NCBI RefSeq assembly: GCF_963678975.1
Contig: NC_089272.1
Span: 24,865,471-24,929,470 of the forward strand
Origin: Dysidea avara
Taxonomy: Eukaryota; Porifera; Demospongiae; Dictyoceratida; Dysideidae
Direction of reading: 5' to 3'
Length of the DNA: 64,000 nt
The position numbers were made by a program, and so were the translations under genes. The notes beneath the pieces are model-generated. The model ran no database searches. It had not been told where the DNA came from and saw only the letters and a list, made by a program, of their open reading frames with translations. Positions within the stretch are counted from its first letter, which is position 1, and the number at the start of each line of letters is the position of its first letter. Below are positions 37,200 through 50,698 of this stretch, one piece after another.

Positions 37200-38574
37200 T
37201 ACTGGCAAACACCTGTACATAAGGGTGGTGCCCCTGATGACCCCTGTAATTATCGTCCTATTGCTGTCGTTCCAAAGGTCGCTAAAGGTTTGGAGAAAAT
37301 TGTCTCTACACAACTCAGCCAGTACCTTGAACAGAATAATTTGTTACACCCACACCAGAGTGCTTATCATTGTGGTAAGTCTACTGAAATATTTTGTTAT
37401 TGGCAGTCAATCATATTGCTACGTCATTGAATAAAGGCAGTGTAGTTTGTGCTGCATTTATTGACTTGAGGAAGGCGTTTGACTCACTTGATCACTGCCT
37501 ACTATTACAAAGAATTTCTGAACTTGGTGTTCACAGTACAGCAGTGGAATGGTTTAAAGATTATCTGTCTAACACAGAATTAAGTCATCTGCTACATTTT
37601 CATCATGGAGACTTATGAAGGGTGACATACCCAGGGGAGTGCCCTGGGGCCTTTGTTGTCCTAAATTTATATGAATTCCCTTCCAGCACAGTTGGCCGAT
37701 GGTCTACTTTTACAGTATGCAGATGATACAACTATTATTTGTACTGGTGCCACCCCTGCTGCTGTACAAAATACTATGTGCTCTCAACTCTCAGTGGATT
37801 TTATGGAGTAAAATGGAAATTAACTTTAAAAAATCTTCTGTTATGTGGTTTAAAGCCTCCAATTGTTCCACACAGTTTACACATCCTCCTATATCTGTTA
37901 GTGGTGTTGTTCTACAAGTGACTGAGAAACAGAAGTATTTGGGACTTATTTTTGACTCAACTATTTCTTGGATCCATCACGTTGCTAATGTGTGCTGTAA
38001 AATGTCGTACTATCTAGGTCTCATCGACATGATATTGACAATAGTTTGATGAAGATGTTATTGGAATTCCTGGTATTGTCTTATTTGTCTTATTGTGTAA
38101 CAGTTTGGGGACCATCACTGGGAAGCACTCTACTTCAAAGACTTCAGAGGATGCAGAATCGTGCAGTAAGATTGTGTTATGACCAAGGAAATATGATCAT
38201 GTGTCTGAACTTTATCATAGATTACATAGGTTGCCACTGCCTTATGAATCAGTTTAAATCACTGTGTTTAATGTACCACCAGTACCACCAAGTTAAATAA
38301 ATGTATTTATTCCATTTGAACCACCAATTGTTTTCGGTGGAACTACTTCATATAGTACAAGGACACCAATACATTTTGCAAACATACCTACAGTTGTATG
38401 TTCCGCTTATGCTTTACTCAACATTTTTAAAATTATAAAACCATTCAATGGTAGAATGCATTGCCATCATCTGTAACTGACTGTATTAATTCTCCATTTT
38501 ATGAGTACGTGGATGTCCTTAAGTAGCACTGTGACTCCTTTGATAATATTGATATGATTGTAATTATATGTATG

Positions 38575-38651
<77 letters not shown>

Positions 38652-38815
38652 GTAAGTTGTTCACTTTGGTTGGTTGTTTTTGTATCAGTTATACCTTGCT
38701 TTGTTTAGTTTTGTGTGTACAATTTATGTATTGTAATGTGTCCCTCCAGGCAAGGAAGAACGGCTGTAGCCGATTGTTTGGAGGTTAAATATATAAATCA
38801 AAATCAAATCAAAAT
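37200..38815 (+). pseudogene. LINE reverse transcriptase, frameshifted, with 3' end
   Basis: Reverse transcriptase blocks appear in order but in shifting frames: NYRPIAVVPKVAKGLEKIV, then AAFIDLRKAFDSLDHCLLLQ, then a PRGVP-like turn, then the catalytic YADD (37716-37727), EKQKYLGLIFDSTISW, and LSYLSYCVTVWGPSLGS near the C-terminus. Several indels and stops break the frame. No endonuclease is seen, so it is 5'-truncated. The 3' end is marked by an ATCAAA repeat tail (about 38786-38820). The TG array at 38576-38650 interrupts its 3' untranslated part. Confidence 0.85.
38576..38650. repeat. (TG)n microsatellite
   Basis: About 74 bases of pure TG dinucleotide. Confidence 0.95.
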
Positions 38816-39437
38816 CAAAGGATACCAGTATCCCTTAGTGATCAGTGCATCTTAATTAACCTCCTTGTGTACTAGCCTCCTTGTAATTATACTGTAAAAG
38901 AATAAAAATCAAGCCATTGTTGGTCAGTGACTTGGCTAATTAATTTTATGAAGTTACAAATTAAAAATATTCTATTCCAGCACAAACATTTATGACCTGT
39001 TATGTGATGGGATGTACTGTGTATGTATGTATTTTGTGTCCAACAGCAGAATACTCTGTGTGTGTTTTCACTCAAATATGTCAGTGGTTAGTTTATGCTA
39101 ATAACTAAAGGTATACCCATACGATACATCATATTTCAGGACTTTAACTATTTTCAGCTGTGCATGACTTCTGATAATATCTTCATTCCAATGTTTATGC
39201 TTACCAAAATTTCATACTGATGTATTTGTAAAATTGCTATCTTTAATTTTTTTTGTCTTAACATCAGGTCATTATACAATAATTAATCAGCTAAATAATT
39301 GGCTAATAATTACCAATACCGATATTGGTAAAATCTGGCTGATAAACTGATTTCTGATTAGTTGATGCATCACTAGACAGTTCTTCACATATGCTGCAGG
39401 TATGTATGTTTGTACATGGAGCACGTGTGTGTTATGG

Positions 39438-40035
<598 letters not shown>

Positions 40036-40899
40036 GCTGCCATTTTATGCCAGTAATAGGCAAACAACTAGTGTTGCCATTCAGTGACTGTTTTATCTCT
40101 AATTTTAGTACTCAACTTAAAGAGCAGTATCTGCACTAACCATAGCTGTGTAGTATATATTTACACTAGTAGCAACTTCAAAGATTTGTGCTATTTAGCA
40201 GTCACCTTTGCATCAGGCTTGCAATGCTTTGTTTGTATAGTTTGCATAAACGTTCGTGAATTTAGCTATGAGACCAAAATTTTAATAGATTGTGACTTAC
40301 TTTTGTTTAACCTTTTAAAGATTTACCTAATTTTGGAACTAAGACACTTCCATATTTAGCCTACTAGAACTAATAAAAATTTGCTGCCCAAAAATGTACT
40401 ATGAACAACACTGTGTGCCCACACAGTTTACTTAAGGATATTAAAATCTTCCTGTTTGGTTAAAAATGGTTAAAACAATAATTAATTGTTTTACATGACA
40501 GTGACAGAATATGAAATGCTTATCTGTACTGACCCTAAAATTTATGACAAATGTCTACTGTAAACACATTAAATTGCAATTCATGTTGAAAGAACTCAGT
40601 AGGTGATCATATGACACTGCTTGTATCTATAGTCTCTTTATAATGAAAGGGTTTAGCATATGTTTCATTGCGTGATCTCAACTTCCTTTTGTCAGGCAAT
40701 CATGTATGCAGTCTGTGCCTGTATGGGTTGAATTCTTATGTGGTTGTGGGATCTGATCTCAGGTGTCATTTATGGTCATGGTATGGGTATGATTTGTTGC
40801 TGACCGGACGCACATCTTAATAATTTACACTGCGTACATCTACGTAACTAGTGTATTTATAATCAACTTACATCATACTATGCACATGTGATCTTAGAG

Positions 40900-40906
40900 T
40901 ATAAAA
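40900..40906 (+). promoter_or_regulatory. TATA box of gene B
   Basis: TATAAAA lies 72 bases before the ATG, followed by ACAAGAGCTCT as in gene A. Confidence 0.75.
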
Positions 40907-40971
40907 GAAAGGTCTATTGTACCATGGCAGTACAAGAGCTCTCCAAGTGACTTCTGATCAGCTTTACTGAG

Positions 40972-42915
40972 ATGGATAGTTTCAGCAAGAAATTTTCAGG
41001 GTATAGATGTTCAGTCTTTAGAATTTTTCTACTAGCAATGTTTGTACTGGCACACAATTCTCCAATAAAGAACAAGCGGGACAGTGGAGTTTCTCTCGGT
41101 TATAAGACACAACAGTTCTATTGTACATCTGAACTTATTAAATTACAAGTCCAGTTCATGGTGAAGGTAAATGCAGTTAGCTAATAGTGCACTATACTGA
41201 CTCTTCATTGTATTACTTATTCTGTAGCATAGAAAAGCAGTTGTACTACCAACAGAACACTTCAACAATTCTTCTGAACTCAACATTGTCAATCTATCAT
41301 TGCAGCAGTTCAATTTCACATGTAGTGTATTCACAACTGCAATGGCTATAAAATATCAGTTACAAAATTCTTTATTCAGAGGAGAATATTTTGTTGAGCA
41401 AAATGATAGTTATGTGGTAGTGAATAATACAGAAGATATCAGCAATTTAAACAGTGTGCTTGAGTATCTTCAAACACTGACTGATGTTCTTCAAGACATT
41501 GAGGTATGCAGTTGTGTTAACAAATATGCCACATGTTGAAAATGAGCTTAAAATTGCAATATGCATTTATCCTGCACTGAGTTTCAGGGTCGTGTTGTAG
41601 ACCGTTAAAGATAAAACTATGCCGCCATTCCATAACTAAATTGGTAATACTTAATGTACAGTAAACATTTAGCTCTGCATTTGCAGTTAATTATCACTGC
41701 AAAAATTAAACTAAAGATGAATTGTCACCCTTCTCAGGGGCATACCGAGGTGGGTTTCCAGGGGTTTCCAGAAACCCTTTTGGATTTTACACACTACTTG
41801 ACACATCAAGAAATTTTTTGAAACTTCAGGTTTCCAGAATGTGGAATCTATCATGGAACAGGACACATTCAAACATCCTATAGTTAAATAATAGTTTCTC
41901 ACATGATGGCAACACCTATAGCATTGTTCTGAATTATGATTTTGGTGAAAAGATCGAGATACTGCCAATAAAGTAGTCTGGTAATATAAGTTACTTTAAT
42001 ATAACAGTCACGTAACTGTAGTGGAAACCCCTTTTCAAAATTCCTGCATATGCCCCTGCCTTTCTGACTGTTAGAGCTAAAATAAATGCCTCTTCTGAAC
42101 AGTTGCTGTACTGTTCATAACATAATGCACTGTGATGTCACTATCAGGTGGATACCAACTTCCTGGGAACTTATATAATAGCCATAGTATAGAACTGTAC
42201 CCATATTATACATATTATACCATCAGGGTTTTAGTTACCTGGCCTAGATAAAGGTTTATAATTATAATGATGTGCAACTGATACTTGCCATGTGAATACT
42301 TATGACATGCACGGTATTACCAACTCTATGAAGCCATTTCTTAAACAGCAGAAAATAAGCAATACTTGTTTAAATATACCCTTGAGAATCCATAAACAAA
42401 AGAGATTCTAGGGAGGGACAAAGAATAAGATTTTGTAGTGGCATAACCAGATTGGCATTATTGACTTTAGTTTTTTCATGTTTTTTTGCATCAATTTTAA
42501 GCTAGTAAACAGCTTCAATTCTATAGGGGCTGCTGGCACCCCAGCCCCCCATACTGCAACATGCGTATGCTGTGCCTCCTGTATGTCAGCTTTAGAACAG
42601 CCGTCTACTGTCTATTGGTCCATATATACATGTACATACAGATGATATTAAGTTTTGTGATTAATTAAGCTATTTTGGTTTATTACTAATTTATTATAGG
42701 AAATTTTGTCAACTAAACATTGCGTAGTGTTTAGTCCCAGTGAGTACAGGAGAGCATACTGTGGATTCTATGATGAAGATAATTGTACTAATGGTACTTC
42801 TGTGTTGGAGACCTTGAAGCATGTGCACTGGACTAGAGTACGGAGTTACCCCAAGGAATGGCAGAATCCATTACCACTGCACTGCATGTGCAGTGGTTCT
42901 TGTTTCACAAAATGA
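40972..42915 (+). CDS. Gene B: secreted eight-cysteine helical protein, three exons, 228 aa
   Basis: Exons 40972-41166, 41228-41503 and 42700-42915 have exactly the lengths and phase-0 junctions of gene A. Exon 3 products differ at 6 of 71 residues and exon 2 products at 12 of 92, while the signal peptide and the linker after PIKNKR differ much more. All eight mature cysteines and the CMCSGSC tail are kept. Changes concentrate in one loop (NDSLKRVNN in A, NDSYVVVNN in B). Intron 1 is short and similar in both; intron 2 here is longer because it contains a family A MITE. Same orientation as A, about 32 kb away, so this looks like a dispersed DNA duplication. Function unknown; see gene A. Confidence 0.85.
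41735..42058 (+). mobile_element. hAT-like MITE family A, copy 2 (324 bp), in intron 2 of gene B
   Basis: The ends CAGGGGCATACC and, reversed, CAGGGGCATATGC are both followed by GGGTTTCC blocks. The interior carries two recurrent motif copies (41952-42011). It is the opposite-strand counterpart of 19806-20131. Flanks CCCTTCT and CCTTTCT may be a worn target duplication. Gene A lacks it, so it arrived after the A/B duplication. Confidence 0.75.
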
Positions 42916-44057
42916 CCATTCACACTTCATAGCATTTTGCAATGTACCATTGTTTCACTTTCATGCATAGGAACTTATAGGCCACATGTATTTCCAACAA
43001 ACGTTTGTAGAAATTTAATATGATCTTTTCGGTACTGTTATGACAACTGCAGTGTGTGATAAGCATGTGATGCCTAAATATTTCTGCAAAATTGGGAGTT
43101 AATTGTACATGCGTAATGCATGTATGCATAATTATGTACGGTATTGACTGGCTATAATGCTTACATGTATTGTAAGTAACCATGCTGTGCTAAGTGTGCA
43201 CTGAAACATGCACTTTGTTAATGTAATTTCACAATGATGAAAAGAAGTTAAGAGTGCATGATATTTTCATACAGCTGTGTACAGCTCTATATAATGACTT
43301 TGTTGGATAATGATAACTGTGGTGTAAAGAGTATGGAGTTGCTTATTTGGTTCTAAATACTAACATGCATGTTAAGACAACACACAAGGCTCTGTTCCTA
43401 TAAGGTTCTGTTAGTACGTATTATTGGTAATATTTTGAAATGCTGCTAACAAACTAAACGTTACTAACTGGAAAAGCTAAAGACTTTTACTATATCTTAA
43501 GCTGATCACTGGAATGAGTACTGTGAACATCAGATCAAGCCTTTGTGCTACTGTATTCCTTTCTTCATGTGTTGATAAACTTTATTGAGGCATCTGAATG
43601 TGTGAACAAACTATATATATATATATATATATTATGTAGGTTTGGTTGGAAGAGAATTAAATCACTAACATCTGCTGGTACTGACTCATAATCATAGCAT
43701 ATGCTGTGTATGCATTGAAAGCCATAATGAGGCTTCAGCGCTATCAGCAAGTATTGAAACATGTCAATATGCCAGCAACAGCATCCATTTTAGTTACCAT
43801 GATAATGTACTATGGTTTACAGCCATTTTGCTATGAATGGATAGGTTAAAAGGTACTACCACTCATGCATCACGCTAGACTCTGTGTTTCCATGAAAAGT
43901 GATTAACCTAGCTCTATGCCCAAACTTATAGTCATAAAGATCTATACAGATTCTGAACAAAGAATTAAAAAAGGAATTTAGACAGCCCCAAATTCCCCTT
44001 ATATGGTATATTTACTGTATTGGTAAGCGAGTAAAATATCTTAAACACAAAATAAGA
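42916..44057. other. No gene seen
   Basis: AT-rich 3' flank of gene B. It holds only an (AT)n run at about 43613-43632. Confidence 0.5.
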
Positions 44058-44065
44058 ATGGCAAG

Positions 44066-44489
44066 TAGGCCTCAGGGAATTATGCTCCAAATTTTCATCA
44101 TTATGCTATTCCAAATTTCTCCAAAAAAGTTATCATTATACTTTTACTATTCCCAAAATGTAATCATTATTCTTAAAATTATTCAAACATTTTATGAACT
44201 ATTTGATTTTTGAAATTTATAATGTTTAGCAAAATTTGAGAGCAATAATCATACTGTTTTATTACACAGGAAAGTTAGCTTCTAGCTGGCAAGTCACTTA
44301 GTTACTGTTGCAACAGATTAAACATCATTTTTCTGACTGCTCTATTAGAGTATACTGATCCTCACATACGTTGAATTGTATATTATGCCAACTATGCACT
44401 TGACTTATTTCAAAATGTTGGAATAATTCTCAATTCTTTTACCCCATCATTATGCTCAAAATTATGCAGTCACAATTCTCTGAGGCCTA
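44066..44489. mobile_element. hAT-type MITE family B with 8-bp target duplication (424 bp)
   Basis: The ends TAGGCCTCAGGGAATTATGC and, reversed, TAGGCCTCAGAGAATT are flanked by ATGGCAAG on both sides (44058-44065 and 44490-44497). Internal subterminal repeats contain many CATAATG / ATTATGC words. One recurrent motif copy lies at 44334-44360. Same family as 55547-55994. Confidence 0.9.
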
Positions 44490-45289
44490 ATGGCAAGAAG
44501 GAAGACCAAGTGGGCCACCCAAAGGGAAGCAATTATTCTGAACCATACTGTAGATACCACACATGTATGACATCACAGTAAATAACTGATTGTGACCCTT
44601 TACTTGTGTCTGTCAGACTTTTCAAATGGTTGTATATGACACTGAGATGCCTATAGGTCATCCAGAAACTATACACTGTATATTTAACCTGACTATAATT
44701 GTACTATTCACTTGTGTTGCACAATAATCTTATTGTTGAAGTTACCAGTTGGGGGTACTTAGCCCCTCACTGGCATATAATAGGGCAGTTTACAGATGTA
44801 TATTAAATGCAAGAAATATTTGTTAGGGAATCCTAATTATGCAGACCAAGTAAAAATATCCCAGCTTCTTTTCTAAAATTAGAATCACCACACATAATAA
44901 TTATGCATCTGTGAATACTATCCCACTAGGGACCTGTGAGAAGGCTAAAACCTGTGAATACAGGGAGTCAGAAACATGTAACTAATATGTTGAAGAATGC
45001 ATAAAAAATCCCAGACCTAGTGGCTTGATCCCCAGCAACATGCAGTCTGGGCATGTGCCAAAAGAGCCACAACAACTGGGATCTGCATTGAATAGTGTTG
45101 CTAACACTGCAGCAATCTCAGACTTAATGGTGTGTATCATAAAAAATAGTAAAATATCAATCATCCAAATACATGCAATGCATTTTTCTTGGAAACAATG
45201 AAATGACATAGAGTTTATATGGCACATCATTGCAGTTACTGATGGAAGGTATGCAATTGTTCATTCCATTATACTATACAAGGTTCATT

Positions 45290-47432
45290 CAAACCAAGAT
45301 CCCATAATTCTGAGATAAGGCAATGCATCAATCGACTTAGAGCACTCCGTCATCGATACAAGCATCATCCTACAAATCACATCTATGGCATCATCAACTC
45401 TATTGAAAATGTGCTTCAAGACAAAATTAAAATAGCAAAGCAGAACTTTGAATTACATCATGTTAATTGTTATGCCTCATCTAATAATAACAAAATATTT
45501 AAATACCTTAGATTTATTACCAAGTCCTAAAATATCCCATCAGTCATAAACCTTGAGTCTTTGAGTGTTAAACCAGGCTACAGCAAAGCCAACCTATTTA
45601 ATCAATATTTTCACTCAGTTTTCCATGATCCATCCTCTAGCCCAACTACGTATTGATGACCTCCCAGCTATACACAACTCATTAAAATCAATTACTATCA
45701 CTGTTGCAAATCTTTACCAAGTTCTAATTTCATTTGACGTTGACAAAGCTACTGAAATTGACAAAATCTCCCCTAGAGTACTACAAAGTTGTGCTGTAGC
45801 TCTTAGTGAGCCACTTCATCACCTATTTACTCAATCACTGCACCACTCCACTTTACCAACCTGTTGTAAAATCCACAAAATTGTGCCTATATTTAAGGCA
45901 GGTGATTCTAATTGTGTTTAAGAACTACCGTCCTATTTTGTTATTACTTATTGTATCAAAAGTTCTTGACAGATTAATCGTTAACAAGATTATCTCTCAT
46001 ATTAGCAAGTCTATCAGTCCATCCCAGTTTAGTTTTACTAAAAATTGTTCTACTCCACAACAGATGCTACGTTTCTCTGACCAAATCATCAGTAGTCCCT
46101 TACAAACAGATGTTATTTACCTTGACATCAGCAAGGCTTTTGATTCAGTGTCACATAGTATTTTACTGGTCAAGCTGTGGTCAATGGGTATAACTGGTGC
46201 TCTATGATCTTGGTTCAAGAACTATTTAACTAATTGTTATCAAAGGGTTTCTAACAACAACTGCTATTCTGATTTACTCCCAGTAGTTTCTGGTGTCCCA
46301 CATGGCAGTATTCTTGGCTCCTTGCTGTTTTTAGTTTACATCAATAACATGTCTTCATAATATCCATGAAAGCCAACTACTCAAATTTGCTGATGATGCC
46401 AAGTGCTTTATCCATATTACAGAACATTCTCTGATCATAAGGCTCTTCAAGACAACATCACTGCTCTATAACTTGGTCAGGGGATGTTGATCTGGATTTC
46501 AGTTTTAAGAAATTTGTTCATTTATCATTCAAACGTAAACTTGACACTAGTAATTCTATGTCCAATTCAATGGTACCTCCAGTCGATTCTAATAAAGACT
46601 TCGGATTAAATATTATCTGAAGACCTAAGTTGGGATAAGCATTACAAAGACATCACTATCACTGCTCGTGCATACAAAACACTCGGACTAGTTCACTGTA
46701 CTTTTGTCCCTACTCATTCACCTTCTACATTGGTTAGATTTTATGTATCATTAGTAAGATCGCAGTTGCTGTACTGTATGCAAGTTTGGTGTCCACACCT
46801 AATGAAATATATTGCAAAGTTTGAAAGAATTCAACGTCATGCCACCAAACACATCTTGAACGATTACACCAGTTGTTACAAAGACTGTTTGGTAAATCTG
46901 AGGGGCTCCTTCCTTTAATGTACATATTTGAATTACAGGACATACTGTTTACTATCAAATCTGTCAAGTTACAAGCTAATCAGTTCAACATCAATGACTA
47001 CATCACTTTCAACTCTACTAATACTAGATCAGGTGCCAGCAACAAACTCTTGTTACCTCAACATCTCTACAACATATCATGACATTCTTACTTTCATCGT
47101 TGACCATCCCTGTGGAATGCCATGCCAATTCTAGACTTAAACATGTCAGTTTGTTTGTTGAAATCTAAACTAAAATTGTATCTGTGGGATCATTTTCTGA
47201 GAAACTTTGATGAGAATAATAACTGCACTCTACACTACTTATGTCCATGTTCCAGATGTCATCAAACAAAACCTCTAATTACTAACTTCAAACACTTATA
47301 ATTAACTATGTAATTTAAGTATAGTTACAGTACGTGTAGTAATAACTGTATGTTGTTATGGCTGTTGGTTGCTACCAACAGACCTTAGGTGTTTTCACAC
47401 TATAAAGCCTAAATAAATAAATAAATAAAAAT
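45290..47432 (+). pseudogene. LINE reverse transcriptase, frameshifted, with 3' tail
   Basis: Reverse transcriptase blocks occur in order with frame breaks: KIVPIFKAGDSN, then KNYRPILLLLIVSKVLDRLI, then DVIYLDISKAFDSVSHSILL, VVSGVPHGSILGSLLF, the catalytic FADD (46386-46397), and LVRSQLLYCMQVWCPHL near the C-terminus. Stops and indels make it inactive. It ends in CCTAAATAAATAAATAAA. It sits between the duplicated 5' flank and the first fibrinogen-like copy and is absent from the second unit, so it inserted after the duplication or was lost from the other copy. Confidence 0.85.
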
Positions 47433-47616
47433 GTTTTGTAAAGTTCACACCTTAACTACTGTATGTACTACAGTCAGTTGCATCTGTAAAGCAGCATCAA
47501 AATTATGCTGAAAGCCATAACAAAACCCTGAGTGCCTTTATAAAATACAGTTTTACACATCATTCAACATTTTGTTTAACAAAACTTGTACTTAGCTATA
47601 TTGCGTAGTGCTGACA

Positions 47617-48610
47617 ATTTTAATAGAACGTTACATTTTAGCAGTCCTTGTCTTCAAGAAACCAGTGATGGCTAATGACCAGTGTGATGTGTATCATTTT
47701 GAATCTCCATTCTACTCTGGTAAATCTTGTGAGGAAATTTATAATTAAAACCCTGAAAGTCGTAAGATGGCAGGATCTTATTGGATTACTGATGGGCTCA
47801 AGAAAGTGTATTGTGGAATGACTTACAAGGGATCATCCTATTTGAATATCTACAACAAGTATCCTGAAATTGCAGACAAGTCAGGATACTATTTTCTTAA
47901 TGGAAGCCAGTGGAAATATTATAACATGACAGAAGTTGCTTCTGGCTTTATCTCTATTTGTGCTGGTGTGGAGACAAATGGCCAATATTGATCCTAGTGC
48001 TGGAAGTGACTGTCCCAGTGGATGGCGTAAGGTTACACAATTAAGTGTCAACTTTTGTCGAGTGGTTAGTGATGCTAGCAATACTTACTCTTCTGCAACA
48101 TTTCCAACTAATGGAACAAGTTACCAAAAGGTGTGTGGCAGAATAAGAGGCCAGAAGGGAACATCAGGAAGTTTTTGGGCCTACCATAATGCAAATCAGA
48201 AAACAATTGATAGCCTTTATGTTTCAGGAGTATCAATCACTTATGGCAGCTCATGTCAACACATTTGGACTTATTCAGGTGGTAAGTATGACAACAAAAA
48301 AGCTGAACAGACCAACTGTCCATGTGCCGTTGGTGGAGGATCAGCTCCTCCACTATTTGTGGGAAACCATTATTACTGTGAATCTGGGGCTGCTGACACT
48401 GTACAAAGTGCTGATTATTTTTTCAATGACCCTCTCTGGGATGGATCTGGCTGTATAACTAGTAGTTGTTGTGAAGACTCTATTCAATCATGGTTCTACC
48501 ATGACTTGAATACATCAACTACAGATGACATAGAAGTTAGAATACTTAAAGTTAATGCATTTAATAATGGTGCAATTTTGATTGATCAATTGGAGCTGTA
48601 CATACAGTGA
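47617..48610 (+). pseudogene. Fibrinogen-like secreted protein, copy 1, broken
   Basis: The sequence aligns end to end with 53320-54226. Disabling changes: the start ATG reads ATT (47617), AAA has become TAA at 47746-47748, and an 11-base deletion near 47968-47974 removes most of the GGGWRR motif and shifts the frame. Downstream of that the frame stays open to the stop at 48608-48610 and keeps the natural C-terminus (EVRILKVNAFNNGAILIDQL), which copy 2 has lost. It therefore documents the ancestral end of the protein. Confidence 0.85.
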
Positions 48611-48777
48611 ACTATTTTGATAGCTACATATCGTAAGGTTTACAATTATGTACTAACCTAATGCTGTTTATAATGCACACATTATAATGTAACTAGCTGT
48701 ACAACTAAACTTATGACTATACATGTGCATTTTGCAATTTATGTGCAGGGTAAATCAGGGGCGGATCCAGGACTTGG

Positions 48778-48857
48778 CAAGGGGACGGGCACAAACAGGC
48801 CAAAATGTAGGTTGTTGCAAGGGGACGGGCACAAACAGGCCAAGATGTAGGTTGTTG
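48778..48857. repeat. Tandem duplication of 40 bp
   Basis: The unit CAAGGGGACGGGCACAAACA + GGCCAAAATGTAGGTTGTTG occurs twice in a row with one substitution. It follows a GGGGCGGATCCAGGA segment of the kind found at transposon ends at 10826 and 15251. Confidence 0.9.
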
Positions 48858-49575
48858 AGGACAGCCAGATAATATTGTTAGTTACATTTTTGAAGCTGCA
48901 AATAATACACCTCTTAGTAGTATCTCACTGTTGATTTTTACCATTTTGGCATTTGCAGATGGTTATGAAGTCTTGAAAGCTAGCTGTTTACAAGGCTCTG
49001 AATATCTTAAAGAGCAACACGATAGTTATTTTATAGGTGCTTAGTACGCACAAAGTTGGTTTCATTCCGTGAATGCTATTCCACTAGGGACTTGTGAGAA
49101 GGCTTAAAGCTGAGAGTTAGAAATGTGCAGAAAAAAAAACCCAATCTGTACTAGTTTACATGTTGCAGGCTACACCCTTCACCTGGTTTACTGGCTTATT
49201 CATTCTCCACATAATAATACATCATTGCATTCCTGACTACTACTATTTCATTGCTGTAGCAATATACTCTTAACTATGTTCACACATGTCCAGTAATGTG
49301 TATATACATTGAGTATAGTAGTAGGTATATCTTGGATAACAATGAACAATAAAACAATTTTGTCAAAAATACAGTTAGCTAGCTAGCTACCAATTCTTTT
49401 TTCGTTTATGATTGATACTCAGTAGTGAAACTGTTAGCTACTGAGACTTGCAAAGAACCCTCAAGGGCTGTAATGAGGTGCATGAAACATGCACGCTACC
49501 ATGATAGGTAGGGGTAGAACTATGTACGTGTGTTATGAGTGACATAGGAGGTGCTAGGTTAGTGACATGAGTGAC

Positions 49576-50119
49576 GTAGGTTAGTGATGCTAGCAATACC
49601 TACTCTTCTGCAACATTTCCAACTAATGGAACAAGTTACCAAAAGGTGTGCGGCAGAATAAGAGGATACCAGAAGAAGTTTTCAGGCCTACTATTCTGAT
49701 GATCAGAAAACAATTGATAGCATTTATGTTTCAGGAGTATCAATCACTTACAGCAGCTGACGTCAACACATTTGGACTTGTTCAGGTGGACTATATGACA
49801 ACAAGAGAGCTGAAAATAGCAACGGTCCATGTACTGCATTAGTGGAGGACCAGCTCCTCCAACATTTGTGGGAAACCACTATTACTGTGAATCAGGGGCT
49901 GCTGACACTGTACAAAGTGCTGATTATTTTTTCAATGACCCTCTCTGGGATGGATCTGGCTGTATAACTAGTAGTTGTTGTGAAGACTCTATTCAACCAT
50001 AGTTCTACCGTGACTTGAATACATCAACTGCAGATGACATAGAAGTTAGAATACTTAAAGGTAGTGCATTTAATAATGGTGCAATTTTGATTGATCAATT
50101 GGAACTGTACATACAGTGA
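49576..50119 (+). pseudogene. Fibrinogen-like protein, copy 3, 5'-truncated and broken
   Basis: The homology to the other copies starts abruptly at TTAGTGATGCTAGCAATACC (inside the RVVSD coding region) and runs to the stop at the natural C-terminus. The 5' half, with the fibrinogen-like core, is absent. It contains frameshifts, an in-frame TGA (AGCAGCTGACG) and a TAG where copy 2 has TGG. The truncation point marks a duplication junction. Confidence 0.85.
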
Positions 50120-50329
50120 ACCATTTTGACACATATTTACATAATATTAAGTACTAGTCTAATTTACACATTATAATGTAACTAGCTGTATACCTAAACT
50201 TATGACTGTACACATGCACTTTATGCAGGGTGAATGAAACCATATGCAGTTAATGTCTGCAGTAGCTTGTATAGGCCGGGTAGAACAATTCTCTGTTCTG
50301 TAAATGCTATCCCACTAGGGACCTGTAAG

Positions 50330-50383
50330 AAGGTTTCTAGACCTTCAGCACTTGTGCTGTAAAGCATTAATAAATAAACTAGT
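50330..50383 (+). mobile_element. SINE 3' tail
   Basis: AGACCTTCAGCACTTGTGCT followed by GTAAAGCATTAATAAATAAA, the same tail as the more complete SINE just downstream. Confidence 0.65.
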
Positions 50384-50474
50384 GTCCATTTGGTTCTACT
50401 TGGGGTACTTAGAGATAATGAGTTACTCTTTAGAATTCCTATGGATATAATTACATGAAAATAATAAGGAGAAA

Positions 50475-50698
50475 ACATCCTGACCACCTGGTAGACTCCT
50501 GTAAGCATTCGAGCGTAAATCGGATGGCTGAAGGTTCGAGGCTACCTAGGTCCAGTCATGGATTTTTTCTCCTTTCTCCAACTTTTCACACACACTTTAA
50601 GTAGCTAAAGTCTTTGAGCAGGCTGTAGGACCAGGTGTCCTACAGACCTTCAGCACTTGTGCTGTAAAGCATTAATAAAATAAAAATAAATAAAGCCA
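50475..50698 (+). mobile_element. tRNA-like SINE with AATAAA-rich tail
   Basis: It has a weak A box (TGGTAGACTCC), a clear B-box-like GGTTCGAGG (50533-50541), a body with GAGCAGGCTGTAGGACCAGG, and the tail CTTCAGCACTTGTGCTGTAA + AGCATTAATAAA. Other tails of the family are at 31395-31455 (minus), 50330-50383 and 53125-53206. Confidence 0.65.
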
